Notes under the pieces: model-generated
Told to the model about the DNA's origin: nothing
The model's input: the letters and a program-made list of their open reading frames with translations, nothing else
The model's database searches: none
Program-made: the position numbers and the translations under genes
NCBI RefSeq assembly: GCF_040183065.1
Contig: NC_091120.1
Coordinates: 15,455,708 to 15,519,707, forward strand
Direction: 5' to 3'
Source of the DNA: Periplaneta americana
Taxonomy: Eukaryota; Arthropoda; Insecta; Blattodea; Blattidae
DNA: 64,000 nucleotides
Shown here: in pieces, positions 60,701-64,000 of the stretch
How positions within the stretch are numbered: the stretch's first letter is position 1
Layout: each line of letters begins with the position of its first letter

Positions 60701-62077
60701 GGTACCACGGGGGAACCGGAGCTTCGGGAGAAAATCTGTGTTACCTGGACCACGGGCTTGCCCAACACAAGTTATAAATCAGGGGCACTCCAGGGATCGA
60801 ACTCAGGTCCACATAAGTATAAGTCCAGCGCTCTAGCTACTAGACCAGCATGGTGGCTATGTAATAATAATGTTGAAATTTTATTTCCTGTTTCGTAGCT
60901 GAATGGCTAGAGCATCGGCTTTCTATGCTGGTAACCTGGGTTCAAATCCTGGCTGGTCCAACTAGAATCTGTGGTGGACAAAGACGGTGTTTAGGGGTAG
61001 GTTTTCGTGAGGTACTCCTATTTTCCTTACTGGCATTCCACCATTACTCCATAAATCATTCAGCAAGATGCAGTGTTACGTAGTTGACCTCCTATGGTGC
61101 ATCAAGGACAATGCCTTCATGACAGCTAAAAAAGAACTGCAAGCTTTGGCATGTCATGCACTAGATGAGGGTGCTTGAGTGAATGACGCAAGTCTCTAGT
61201 GCGAGCCATTAGTGAAAAAATCTTTATGTCTATATAAAATGAAAGACTATTTCCATTAGCATAAAGAATACTTGGAATATTTTATGGACCATTTCATTGA
61301 AATGTGCAATAAATTGACATTGTCGAAGATAAGAAAAGAGTGAGAAAAAAAAGAAAGAATTTATTATTATTATTATTATTATTATTTCTATTTTTTTGTG
61401 TATCGAGTACTGATAAGTGAACATGATCCTACGTTCAGCCACCACAGGGATATTGTGTAGTGTAGTAAATCATGTTGTTCATATAAGAAAAGTTCCTAAG
61501 GGAAATGAATTTTAGTTTATTAGTTTGTACAGAATTATTTTTCTTTGCAATTGTTTTAGTTAACTCATAAGGTTTTACACCTTTCTACCATGTGATGTAC
61601 AGCATTTAAGAGATCCTTTCGTAACTAATTACATTTTCTTCAAAATTTGTATAAAGTGTTAGTTTAGGACATTTTATGTACAAAGGTTTGAGGTCGTAAT
61701 TTTAATGCATTTGGAAAATGTATTGCTTTACAGATGGCAAAGTTTCAGAATTTGCGACAGTCAAGTGACATAGAAGAACTACAGCGAGCCGTAGATTGTG
61801 AAAAGGAAAGAGTGAAAGCTTTAGAGGCCGAACTGAGAGCTGCTCAAGAACGTGACAGACATTATGCAACCACTGTGTCAGAGGAGATTGAAAAGGGTTT
61901 GTTTGAATATGATACTTTGTCTGGAATTCTGTATGCATTTGCTACTTTAAAAAAGTAAGTTTTTTGCGAAATTGGGGTATATGTGTTTGATTAATATTTG
62001 TTTTTATGTTACAAGAGTTTTTCATTTTCATTTCAGCCAAATTGGAGGCAATGAAGCAATTCCAAATTAATTATAAG
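27978..62077 (+). CDS. CEP152: CEP152/asterless orthologue, centriole duplication scaffold (13 exons, 3' partial)
   Basis: Coding exons: 28001-28117, 32838-32952, 33707-33880, 36347-36541, 46847-46935, 48538-48723, 52765-52974, 53092-53260, 54995-55113, 58497-58693, 59142-59337, 61734-61896, 62037-62077. All phases agree and the joined length is 1971 nt (657 codons). The N-terminus is acidic (EEEEEEED, then [17 protein letters not shown]), like the Plk4-binding end of CEP152. Diagnostic blocks follow: [73 protein letters not shown] and [14 protein letters not shown], all in vertebrate CEP152 order. The rest is heptad-rich coiled coil. CEP152/asterless recruits Plk4 to the centriole. Vertebrate CEP152 is about 1,650 residues, so more than half lies beyond the window. 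Confidence 0.92.
28263..28842. mobile_element. 580-bp mariner-type MITE
   Basis: TA-flanked ends CAGGGTGTTTCAGAAATAG and (reverse complement) CAGGGTATTTCAGAAATAC, with inverted repeats of roughly 190 bp each side. CEP152 intron 1. Confidence 0.9.
29981..30105 (+). promoter_or_regulatory. GC box, CCAAT, TATA and initiator cluster
   Basis: GGGGCGGAGC at 29981-29990, ATTGG at 30020, CCAAT at 30037-30041, TATATAA at 30068-30074, and TCACTT at 30098-30103 with its A 32 bp after the TATA start. This spacing fits an arthropod TATA-Inr core promoter. Confidence 0.65.
30101..30145 (+). ncRNA. hammerhead-like motif, weak
   Basis: CUGAAGA core at 30106-30112, then stem II GGCUGC/GCAGUC, then GAAA at 30133-30136. 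CUUCC before the core can pair with GGAG after GCUU. The cleavage triplet GUH is absent, so activity is doubtful. A reverse copy lies near 29787-29830. Confidence 0.35.
30546..31048. other. unassigned intron sequence
   Basis: The minus strand has a 91-codon ORF (30615-30890, [19 protein letters not shown]) not matched to a known family. Possibly transposon debris. Confidence 0.3.
31180..31535 (+). pseudogene. TAAG-tailed LINE, copy 3
   Basis: 5'-truncated at [12 protein letters not shown], intact to AAMNLRVP stop at 31513, TAAG tail. Nested in the hAT element. Confidence 0.9.
31555..32130 (-). pseudogene. hAT transposase C-terminal remnant
   Basis: [20 protein letters not shown] matches the 924-2408 transposase ([20 protein letters not shown]). 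Upstream, [20 protein letters not shown] is also recognisable after stops. Confidence 0.85.
32838..32952 (+). CDS. CEP152: CEP152 exon 2
   Basis: Acceptor TTCATTTCAG, donor [29 protein letters not shown] then [18 protein letters not shown]. Corresponds to the EL--LL-DLP-D-L acidic motif of CEP152. Confidence 0.88.
33158..33485. repeat. near-perfect 88-bp-arm palindrome of a tRNA-SINE
   Basis: Arms 33158-33245 and 33398-33485 differ at one position. Each arm holds the B-box half of a tRNA-like sequence. The left arm continues to the A box (TAGCTCAGTTGGTAGAGT in reverse), completing a full tRNA-like unit at 33214-33288. Confidence 0.93.
33707..33880 (+). CDS. CEP152: CEP152 exon 3
   Basis: Acceptor TGTTTCAG, donor [26 protein letters not shown] to [10 protein letters not shown]. 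Low-complexity linker; identity rests on phase and position. Confidence 0.8.
34110..34345 (+). repeat. polypurine (GGGA)n-like tract
   Basis: About 235 bp almost entirely G and A on the + strand, with few interruptions. CEP152 intron. Confidence 0.95.
34585..34780 (+). pseudogene. pogo/Tigger-like transposase C-terminal fragment
   Basis: [20 protein letters not shown] then [18 protein letters not shown], matching the minus-strand copy at 5205-5360. Confidence 0.5.
35080..35210 (-). mobile_element. LINE 3' end with hairpin
   Basis: Reverse complement holds CCCGAGCATGAGCATTATGC followed by TCATTTCGGG, a short hairpin, then AT-rich sequence ending GAATTT repeats, typical of CR1/L2-like 3' UTR. 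Confidence 0.5.
35227..35393. repeat. (AAT)n microsatellites
   Basis: Two AAT runs of about 64 and 48 bp separated by unique sequence. A third run follows the SINE at 35699-35742. Confidence 0.95.
35394..35698 (-). mobile_element. tRNA-derived SINE, family A, copy 2
   Basis: Nearly identical to 5361-5656, with an (AAAGGT)n-type tail on the left and tRNA-like head at 35630-35698. Confidence 0.92.
36347..36541 (+). CDS. CEP152: CEP152 exon 4
   Basis: [20 protein letters not shown] then [20 protein letters not shown]. Start of the coiled coil; closely follows the [20 protein letters not shown] region of human CEP152. Acceptor TTTCTTGCAG, donor A|GTAAGT. Confidence 0.92.
36998..37690. repeat. 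dispersed repeat, copy 2
   Basis: Pairs with 16447-17252; lacks an internal segment of about 100 bp present there. Confidence 0.85.
38041..38654. mobile_element. MITE with 45-bp TIRs
   Basis: Left CACTGTAAGAAAAATCCTAA, right in reverse complement CGCTGTAAGAAAAATCCTAA, continuing through GCACGT. Target duplication not resolved. Confidence 0.75.
38852..39286 (+). pseudogene. TAAG-tailed LINE, copy 4
   Basis: [20 protein letters not shown] to NLRVP (39269), TAAG tail. Flanked by a 15-bp duplication AATTCACAGAGATAA (near 38838 and 39290). Confidence 0.92.
39286..39521. repeat. inverted repeat partner of 46023-46275
   Basis: TAATAGATGAAG, ACAAGTTTTGTCA, CCAATAGTTTTGAGAATA and ATTTCGATCAAATTACT recur in reverse complement at 46023-46275. 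Probably two copies of one unclassified transposon. Confidence 0.7.
39523..40101 (+). mobile_element. Tc1/mariner element, internally deleted
   Basis: Ends CAGACGTGGACAAATTATTA and its reverse complement (TAATAATTTGTCCACGTCTG), flanked by TA. 579 bp. Confidence 0.88.
39720..39970 (+). pseudogene. Tc1-like transposase C-terminus
   Basis: [20 protein letters not shown], then [20 protein letters not shown] and [13 protein letters not shown]. The catalytic glutamate region is kept; the front of the DDE domain is missing. Confidence 0.8.
40284..40562 (-). pseudogene. TAAG-tailed LINE, copy 5
   Basis: Reverse complement gives CTTAC-type tail, NLRVP stop, RPRRRW-type region and [10 protein letters not shown]. 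Truncated where the RNase H LINE's target duplication begins. Confidence 0.88.
40915..41186 (+). pseudogene. LINE ORF1 C-terminus (esterase-like)
   Basis: [20 protein letters not shown] then [20 protein letters not shown], stop at 41184. The D..H-LHLN-GK pattern is the end of the SGNH esterase-like domain of CR1-type ORF1. Confidence 0.75.
41207..44140 (+). CDS. CR1-like LINE ORF2: endonuclease and reverse transcriptase
   Basis: About 977 codons without a stop. APE endonuclease at roughly residues 20-240: [35 protein letters not shown]. Reverse transcriptase from about 525: [33 protein letters not shown] (about 606), [20 protein letters not shown] (about 702), [16 protein letters not shown]-terminus [19 protein letters not shown] is family-specific; no RNase H. 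The frame starts with TTG, not ATG, and the first ATG lies inside the endonuclease, so translation probably depends on ORF1 (re-initiation or frameshift near 41184). The protein nicks target DNA and primes reverse transcription. Among the most intact retroelements here. Confidence 0.93.
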   Translation: MKQVQLNCKCSDVSSNEHSNFTIFHQNIRGLKQKTDELITSLATQKHKPQILCITEHHMKQQEILQLSLHGYVLGSHFCRHVFQKGGACIFIREDLLFSKIDISDFCLEQDIEICGIQIGYEISNLIILCVYRAPMGDYKKFTTNLDSLLKRLYKPHTEFVICGDINIDYLSESSRKRKLNSLLETYNLSHTVSFPTRTQAGSSTAIDNIFIDKSRLNSYSTGPLVNGLSDHDAQILSVFNMREKFQSVNLKIKKRIINAESLHHLNTCLQNESWENVYSTDTIDINTKFNAFFTTFTNYFNECFPVKVVKKCKSKNMWITQGIKISCARKRNLYLMSRNSDDPHVLNYYKNYCKTLTKVIKDAKKMYLNEKIQNSDNKIKTIWDIIKNETNRYSKSENITCIKINDSKIDNPKSIANHFNDFYINIIQNLNIQDCPEDAALGYLTDAFNTEFLGLKFIPTTAAEIMHVIKQLKTKYSSGYDEIPSKVLKACSEILSHPLSYLCNLSMQCGIFPERLKYSIVKPIYKKGDKCTIANYRPISLLTTFSKVFEKVMYNRLYHYLESNNILVLEQFGFRKQKSTENAAFSLVDEILNSLNSKLHVGGIFCDLAKAFDCVDHSILVKKLKFYGIKDEMLGWFTSYLSNRKQKVEINVPNSHKVTYSEFRNIKHGVPQGSILGPLLFLVYINDLALTINNLSKVILFADDTSVIISSKKYDHFINTSNTVLNLMNEWFHVNKLALNVDKTSAVKFSTHNSAQVSYSIRLNGTHLKESISAKFLGLELDNHLNWKTHIECITRKLSSACYSLRSLSTIGDINLLKMSYFAYFHSVMKYGLIFWGNSSEAKHVFVLQKKAIRIMAGVHKRTSCKNIFRNLEILTLPCEYILSLMMLYIKNQDKFSTNQDIHHFNTRHKSDLHLPSVSLSCFKKGVRYSCITVFNALPNNLKDLKNNEKRFRTELTKFLHTHTFYTIDELFMLVN
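44150..44865 (+). repeat. imperfect 60-80-bp tandem repeats in LINE 3' UTR
   Basis: Units contain TATAGCTCAACTGATGAATT, GTTTATG..TATAAATTGAAT and AATCTACTT, repeated about nine times with much variation. Confidence 0.85.
44866..45178 (+). mobile_element. tRNA-derived SINE, family C
   Basis: GATGTAGCTCAGTCGGCAGA A box, weak B box near GGGTTGGATCCC, body with TTTTCCGAGGTTT and AGGCAAATGCCGGGTAAT, poly-A at the end. Same body type as 51853-52110. Confidence 0.8.
46023..46275. repeat. inverted repeat partner of 39286-39521
   Basis: Reverse complement of the left copy with moderate divergence. Not classified. Confidence 0.7.
46276..46846. other. unassigned intron sequence
   Basis: No repeat end or exon seen before the CEP152 acceptor at 46846. 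Confidence 0.4.
46847..46935 (+). CDS. CEP152: CEP152 exon 5
   Basis: Split codon A|CT gives T, then [20 protein letters not shown] and KNMEESNMK. Coiled coil. Acceptor TTTCAATAG, donor GTAAGG. Follows a 10.3-kb intron. Confidence 0.88.
47312..48505 (-). pseudogene. CR1-like LINE, second family
   Basis: Minus strand: [15 protein letters not shown], a frameshift, [40 protein letters not shown], ending [11 protein letters not shown] 270-codon stretch is open. Ends about 33 bp before the CEP152 exon at 48538. Confidence 0.88.
48538..48723 (+). CDS. CEP152: CEP152 exon 6
   Basis: 62 codons, phase 0. [20 protein letters not shown], then [20 protein letters not shown]. Aligns with the [20 protein letters not shown] region of CEP152. 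Donor GTATGC. Confidence 0.92.
49012..49235 (-). pseudogene. TAAG-tailed LINE, copy 6 fragment
   Basis: Reverse complement contains the TAAG-type tail (degenerate), NL-VP end and [13 protein letters not shown] region. Strongly truncated. Confidence 0.8.
49236..49682. other. unassigned intron sequence
   Basis: A (TTG)n-like run near 49232-49250 and a G-rich patch near 49560. Nothing coding recognised. Confidence 0.35.
49683..50015 (+). mobile_element. SINE, family D, with (ATT)n tail
   Basis: B box GGTTCGAGTCCTC at the left edge, body with CCACCCAGCATCGTGATGCA, ending in about 75 bp of ATT. The A-box half is missing, so 5'-truncated. Confidence 0.75.
50330..50978 (-). pseudogene. CR1-like LINE, same family as 28975, part 1
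   Basis: AATAC-type tail, then [15 protein letters not shown] and [20 protein letters not shown]. Continues at 52457-52555 after an insertion. Confidence 0.88.
51668..51775. repeat. (ATT)n-(ATC)n microsatellite
   Basis: Contiguous ATT then ATC repeats, about 105 bp. Confidence 0.95.
51853..52110 (+). mobile_element. tRNA-derived SINE, family C variant
   Basis: GCAGCCCAGTCGGCTAAGGC A box, CAGGTTCGATTCCC B box, TTTTCCCGAGGTTTTCTCC body, and 3' GTCGTTAAATAACC end. Confidence 0.88.
52457..52555 (-). pseudogene. CR1-like LINE, part 2
   Basis: Matches 29634-29702 and resumes the LINE of 50330-50978 directly at the TA insertion point. Confidence 0.85.
52765..52974 (+). CDS. CEP152: CEP152 exon 7
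   Basis: [20 protein letters not shown], then [20 protein letters not shown], then [13 protein letters not shown]. The KT--INKL--SLEESQ-QC block is a CEP152 signature. A GTAGAT within the exon at 52912 could serve as an alternative donor. Donor used GTGAGT. Confidence 0.95.
53092..53260 (+). CDS. CEP152: CEP152 exon 8
   Basis: [30 protein letters not shown], and [14 protein letters not shown]. Matches E--LK-EI-LYESAAKLGI and KLKAEVQRLLGSN of vertebrate CEP152. Confidence 0.95.
53494..54435 (-). pseudogene. RNase H LINE, copy 3
   Basis: Minus strand from [20 protein letters not shown] through [39 protein letters not shown] and [20 protein letters not shown]. One or two frameshifts. CEP152 intron. 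Confidence 0.9.
54995..55113 (+). CDS. CEP152: CEP152 exon 9
   Basis: [20 protein letters not shown] then [20 protein letters not shown]. Coiled coil; phase agrees (G|GC). Confidence 0.9.
55114..55883. other. unassigned intron sequence
   Basis: AT-rich; 55435-55720 resembles a LINE 3' UTR in reverse but without a diagnostic ORF. Confidence 0.3.
55884..56778 (+). mobile_element. pogo/Tigger-type element, decayed
   Basis: Ends CAGTGAAATGTCATTATTACG and (reverse complement) CAGTGAAATACCAGTATAACG. The interior codes [20 protein letters not shown] and [12 protein letters not shown] (near 56308-56400), the CENP-B-type helix-turn-helix of pogo transposases. Confidence 0.8.
56448..56629. mobile_element. 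182-bp MITE nested in the pogo element
   Basis: CACAGTCTAGTATATACAGT and its continuation TCACGAAGCT recur exactly in reverse complement at the right end. Confidence 0.88.
57127..57975 (-). pseudogene. RNase H LINE, divergent subfamily
   Basis: (CAA)n tail in reverse, then [40 protein letters not shown] and [20 protein letters not shown]. Two overlapping ORFs joined by a frameshift near 57685. Confidence 0.88.
58030..58290. repeat. tRNA-SINE palindrome
   Basis: Inner arms 58094-58148 and 58177-58231 match at 52 of 55 positions. Each contains TAGCTCAGTTGGTAGA, a tRNA A box, pointing outward. Outer flanks are also weakly complementary. Confidence 0.88.
58497..58693 (+). CDS. CEP152: CEP152 exon 10
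   Basis: [20 protein letters not shown], then [20 protein letters not shown]. Acceptor TTTTTTTAG, donor AG|GTAAGA. Confidence 0.92.
58900..59022 (-). mobile_element. tRNA-derived SINE, family E
   Basis: Reverse complement has GGTCCCGGGTTCGATTCCCG then GGTGAATTTTTCTTGAAGAA. Only the B-box half and body remain. Confidence 0.75.
59142..59337 (+). CDS. CEP152: CEP152 exon 11
   Basis: [20 protein letters not shown] then [33 protein letters not shown] aligns with ECYLEVCREKDNL of vertebrate CEP152, the strongest single match. Confidence 0.95.
59414..60553 (+). mobile_element. TAAG-tailed LINE, copy 7, longest
   Basis: Perfect 14-bp target duplication AATGGTGGATACTG at 59400-59413 and 60554-60567. 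Ends in TAAG repeats. 5'-truncated within the reverse transcriptase. Confidence 0.95.
59448..60533 (+). CDS. TAAG LINE reverse transcriptase, C-terminal 361 residues
   Basis: Open from the palm: [47 protein letters not shown] (YADD near residue 93), [28 protein letters not shown], then [16 protein letters not shown] and [15 protein letters not shown]. The ATG at the start is fortuitous; the coding region continues left until truncation. It lacks the endonuclease and fingers, so it is inactive. Confidence 0.9.
   Translation: MYDSVKREVLCNILIEFGIPEKLVRLIKMCLNETYSRVRIGQFLSDAFPIHCGLKQGDALSPLLFNFALEYPIRKVQDNREGLELNGLHQLLVYADDVNMLGENPQTIRENTGILLEASKAMGLEVNPEKTKYMIMSRDENIVRNGNIKIGDLFFEEVEKFKYLGATVTNINDTREEIKCRINMGNACYYSVEKLLSSSLLSKNLKVRIYKTVILPVVLHGCETWTLTLREEQRLRVFENKVLRKIFGAKRDEVTGEWRKLHNAELHALYTSPDIIRNIKSRRLRWAWHVARMGESRNAYRVLVGRPEGKKPLGRERRRWEDNIKMDLREVGYDGRDWINLAQDRDRWRAYVRATMNLWVP
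60785..60860 (-). mobile_element. tRNA-SINE head, minus strand
   Basis: Reverse complement CCATGCTGGTCTAGTAGCTA with B box AGTTCGATCCC. Opposes the copy at 60893. Confidence 0.7.
60893..61130 (+). mobile_element. tRNA-derived SINE, family F
   Basis: CGTAGCTGAATGGCTAGAGC A box and GGGTTCAAATCCTGGC B box, then a body sharing GGAGTACCTC-like sequence with the minus unit's flank at 60650-60780. Confidence 0.8.
61360..61390. repeat. (ATT)n microsatellite
   Basis: Short ATT run within an intron. Confidence 0.9.
61734..61896 (+). CDS. CEP152: CEP152 exon 12
   Basis: [40 protein letters not shown], then [10 protein letters not shown]. Donor G|GTTTGT is chosen because it keeps the next exon in frame ([14 protein letters not shown]). 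A second donor at 61955 (GTAAGT) would lead to a stop in the next exon. Confidence 0.85.
62037..62077 (+). CDS. CEP152: CEP152 exon 13 (last in window)
   Basis: 41-bp exon: [13 protein letters not shown] after a split GCC codon. Acceptor TTTCATTTCAG, donor GTAAGT. The gene continues beyond the window. Confidence 0.8.
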
Positions 62078-62366
62078 GTAAGTGAGTTAGCTTAAGATTG
62101 CGAATTTGGGAATTCATGTACGTGTATATTGAGCAACAATATGAAGTGCAAATGGTATTCAAGAAGAGAATACGAGATAAAATGCGTTCTGTTGGTGTGC
62201 AAGAGGGAAGGGGAGACTGCCAGCACTTTGATTGTGTAACTGTCATTGGTGGATGTGACCAATCTCTGTTAATGTGTTCCAATACAAATATCAGGGAACA
62301 GAATTTTCTGAGTTTGAGGGTAACTCTGTCTTCATTTCTGAGCTTACCGTTCGCTGTAAGATATAT

Positions 62367-62576
62367 GGGTGGCCAGGTAGCTCAGTTGGTAGAGCAGCTG
62401 GCTATGGACTAGAAGGTCCGGAGTTTGATCCCGGGTGGTGATGGTATTTTCTCGTTGCCAAACTCCAGAACAGCCCCAAGGTTTACTCAGTGTGGTGCTG
62501 ACCACAGCACCTTATTCTAGTGAGGTCAAGAAAGCATGGGGATCTACCTTCATTTCCCCCAAGGGGATATCTTTAC

Positions 62577-62580
<4 letters not shown>
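62367..62580 (+). mobile_element. tRNA-derived SINE, family A, copy 3
   Basis: GGTGGCCAGGTAGCTCAG head, same body as copies 1 and 2, ends TATCTTTACCTTTA and runs into a (TA)n repeat at 62580-62614. Confidence 0.9.
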
Positions 62581-62619
<39 letters not shown>

Positions 62620-62752
62620 CACACAGGGTGATTCAAAACTTCTGCGACAAACTCTGAGGGGTGATAGATCTAACAATAAGGAACCCTTTTTGTTAAACAA
62701 TCCATGTCTTTTGACACGTCATTTCGAAGTAACTTTTCCCAAGTTAGCCAAC

Positions 62753-62920
62753 ATGGTAATGTGTTATGGGAAGGCTCGCGGAAATGGAAGAAGAGCTCTC
62801 CACATGTACCAGCAACAGTTTTAAAACAGAAATCACGCTCGACTTTATCAGCGCTTTCGAGACGAGGGTCTCTTCATTCCCGGCGCATTGGTGGAAGACA
62901 GTGTAGACATCCATTCACAA
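62753..62920 (+). pseudogene. DUF4817 transposase N-terminus
   Basis: MVMCYGKARGNGRRALHMYQ, stop, NRNHARLYQRFRDEGLF. The YGEARGNGR-AL-MY---P-R pattern is the DUF4817 helix-turn-helix. Interrupted by one stop. Confidence 0.82.
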
Positions 62921-63083
62921 AATTGATGATTACTCTGAACTGAAAGGAAAAGGTATTGAACATTAAACGTAAACAGACAACAACAACCCTTCTCGTCTCT
63001 TACAAACATCTCAACAAACAAACAGGGGTGCACACATTCGCATACATTGACGTACACCCACGCAAAAACATTTTCAACAGTAA

Positions 63084-63956
63084 AGGCTGGTTCACAATAA
63101 ACCGGGAACGAGAACCAGAGTGAAAACGAGAGGCAGAGGACGTGAATATGACAATTTTTGATTCACAATAAACCGAGAACGTAGACGACTATGCATATCG
63201 ATACGCATGTCAATAACGATATGTAAAGTCGATATTACGCATTCTGATGTTATTTGTGTATAATTGACCAATGGCGTTCTCTCATGAGTACAAGGCAGGC
63301 AACATAAACACAGGTTAACCAACTTCAAAATTTGAACGGTACTATAAATATGCCCATGCTTCTTTATTATCACAACCTATTTTAAGTCTACCATAACGTA
63401 AAATAATTAGAGAAGAAACATTTATAATAGAACAAAAATGAACACAACAGTAGTTATTGAATTGAAGCATAAATATGTAGTGTGTAATACAACCAATACA
63501 GTAATACAATATAATTCACTTACGATCGGTGTTCAAAGATGCAGCTATTGAAAGCCACGTATTCTCCTTCATTTTCTCATCTTTATATGAGGCGCGCCGT
63601 TTATCGTAAACGTGAGAATTTTCCTCAACACTCAATATTAGAATCTCATCAAATAAAACTTGCTCCATGATGCACAGCACAGAACAAAATAATGCATAGG
63701 TTATGTCACGGTCTTCTTGCTACAAAATATACGACGACATAATAGCTTTTAGATGGCAACAGAATGAATCTAGTGGGCTGTGATCGGAAACGTGAATGCC
63801 AAAGTTGAAACTTGGCCAACTCTCTGTTCCCGATCCTGGGCTCTGGCAAGCTTTTCGTTAATTGTGAATACTCACATTTAAATGTACACATTTTAACAAT
63901 TTTACCGTGTTCGTTTTCGTTCCGATTCTCATTTCCGGTTTATTGTGAACCAGCCT
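63084..63956 (-). mobile_element. PIF/Harbinger-like element nested in the DUF4817 element
   Basis: 873 bp, ends AGGCTGGTTCACAATAAACC and exact reverse complement at the right for the first 20 bases. TAA on both sides, the PIF/Harbinger target. Contains a MADF-coding exon. Confidence 0.82.
63524..63668 (-). CDS. MADF (Myb/SANT-like) domain exon of the Harbinger-like element
   Basis: The minus strand reads MEQVLFDEILILSVEENSHV then YDKRRASYKDEKMKENTWLS and IAASLNTDR, followed by a GTAAGT donor. LI--V---P-LYD----YKD---K---W--IA--L is the MADF pattern. PIF/Harbinger transposons encode a Myb/MADF-like DNA-binding partner, which supports the assignment. Downstream exons are missing, so the element is probably a deletion derivative. 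Confidence 0.72.
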
Positions 63957-64000
63957 TAACTTCGAAACGACGTGTCAAAAGACATAGGTTGTTTAACAAA

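Larger units (their letters stand above)
62624..64000 (+). mobile_element. DUF4817-type mariner element, cut by window end
   Basis: Left end CAGGGTGATTCAAAACTTC. The segment TGTTAAACAATCCATGTCTT to TTTCGAAGT (62691-62731) recurs in reverse complement at the last 43 bases of the window, so the right TIR is just being entered. Confidence 0.82.

Noticed and set aside
61734..61958. Longer version of CEP152 exon 12 ending at 61954
   Set aside because: Although GTAAGT is a better donor, joining to the next exon gives an in-frame stop after a few residues, while the shorter form keeps a coiled-coil frame.

Overview
The window is animal nuclear DNA from an insect. Coding sequence is split into short exons with GT-AG introns of up to about 10 kb, background is AT-rich, and most of the 64 kb is transposable elements. 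A retroelement with a (TAAG)n tail and a C-terminus rich in [19 protein letters not shown] motifs is present in about seven copies. That cohort, together with the hAT, Tc1/mariner and tRNA-SINE mix, suggests a large polyneopteran genome, most likely a cockroach (Blattodea). This is inferred from repeat content only.

Two host genes lie head to tail on the + strand. The first, about 7377-19820, is an EXD1 orthologue (piRNA-biogenesis 3'-5' exonuclease-like protein). Six coding exons with compatible phases run to a stop codon and an AATAAA; the 5' end is not found. The second, 27978 to beyond 62077, is a CEP152/asterless orthologue (centriole duplication scaffold). Thirteen coding exons with compatible phases give 657 residues, from an ATG in an acidic N-terminus through long coiled coils. 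The gene continues past the window.

Region by region. 1-7376: a 68-bp minisatellite split by an apparently intact hAT element, Tc1, LINE, pogo and SINE debris, and a hAT MITE with a perfect target duplication 46 bp before an EXD1 splice acceptor. 7377-19820: EXD1, whose introns hold chimeric LINE insertions, foldback MITEs, a degenerate DUF4817-type mariner, and an inverted Penelope-like repeat whose two arms each fold as a minimal hammerhead ribozyme. 19821-27977: SINEs, mariner MITEs, and a large foldback element ending about 80 bp before the first recognised CEP152 exon. 27978-64000: CEP152, whose introns hold a CR1-like LINE with a full-length 977-codon ORF2, RNase H LINEs, a second hAT, nested MITEs, tRNA-SINE palindromes, and at the right edge a Harbinger-like element with a MADF exon nested in another DUF4817 element.

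The two genes share no obvious pathway beyond likely germline and cell-cycle roles. Adjacency may be chance or local synteny. The most unusual signals are the hammerhead-like folds, a compact Pol II promoter inside a foldback element, a 149-bp duplication flanking a two-LINE chimera, and repeated near-perfect tRNA-SINE palindromes.
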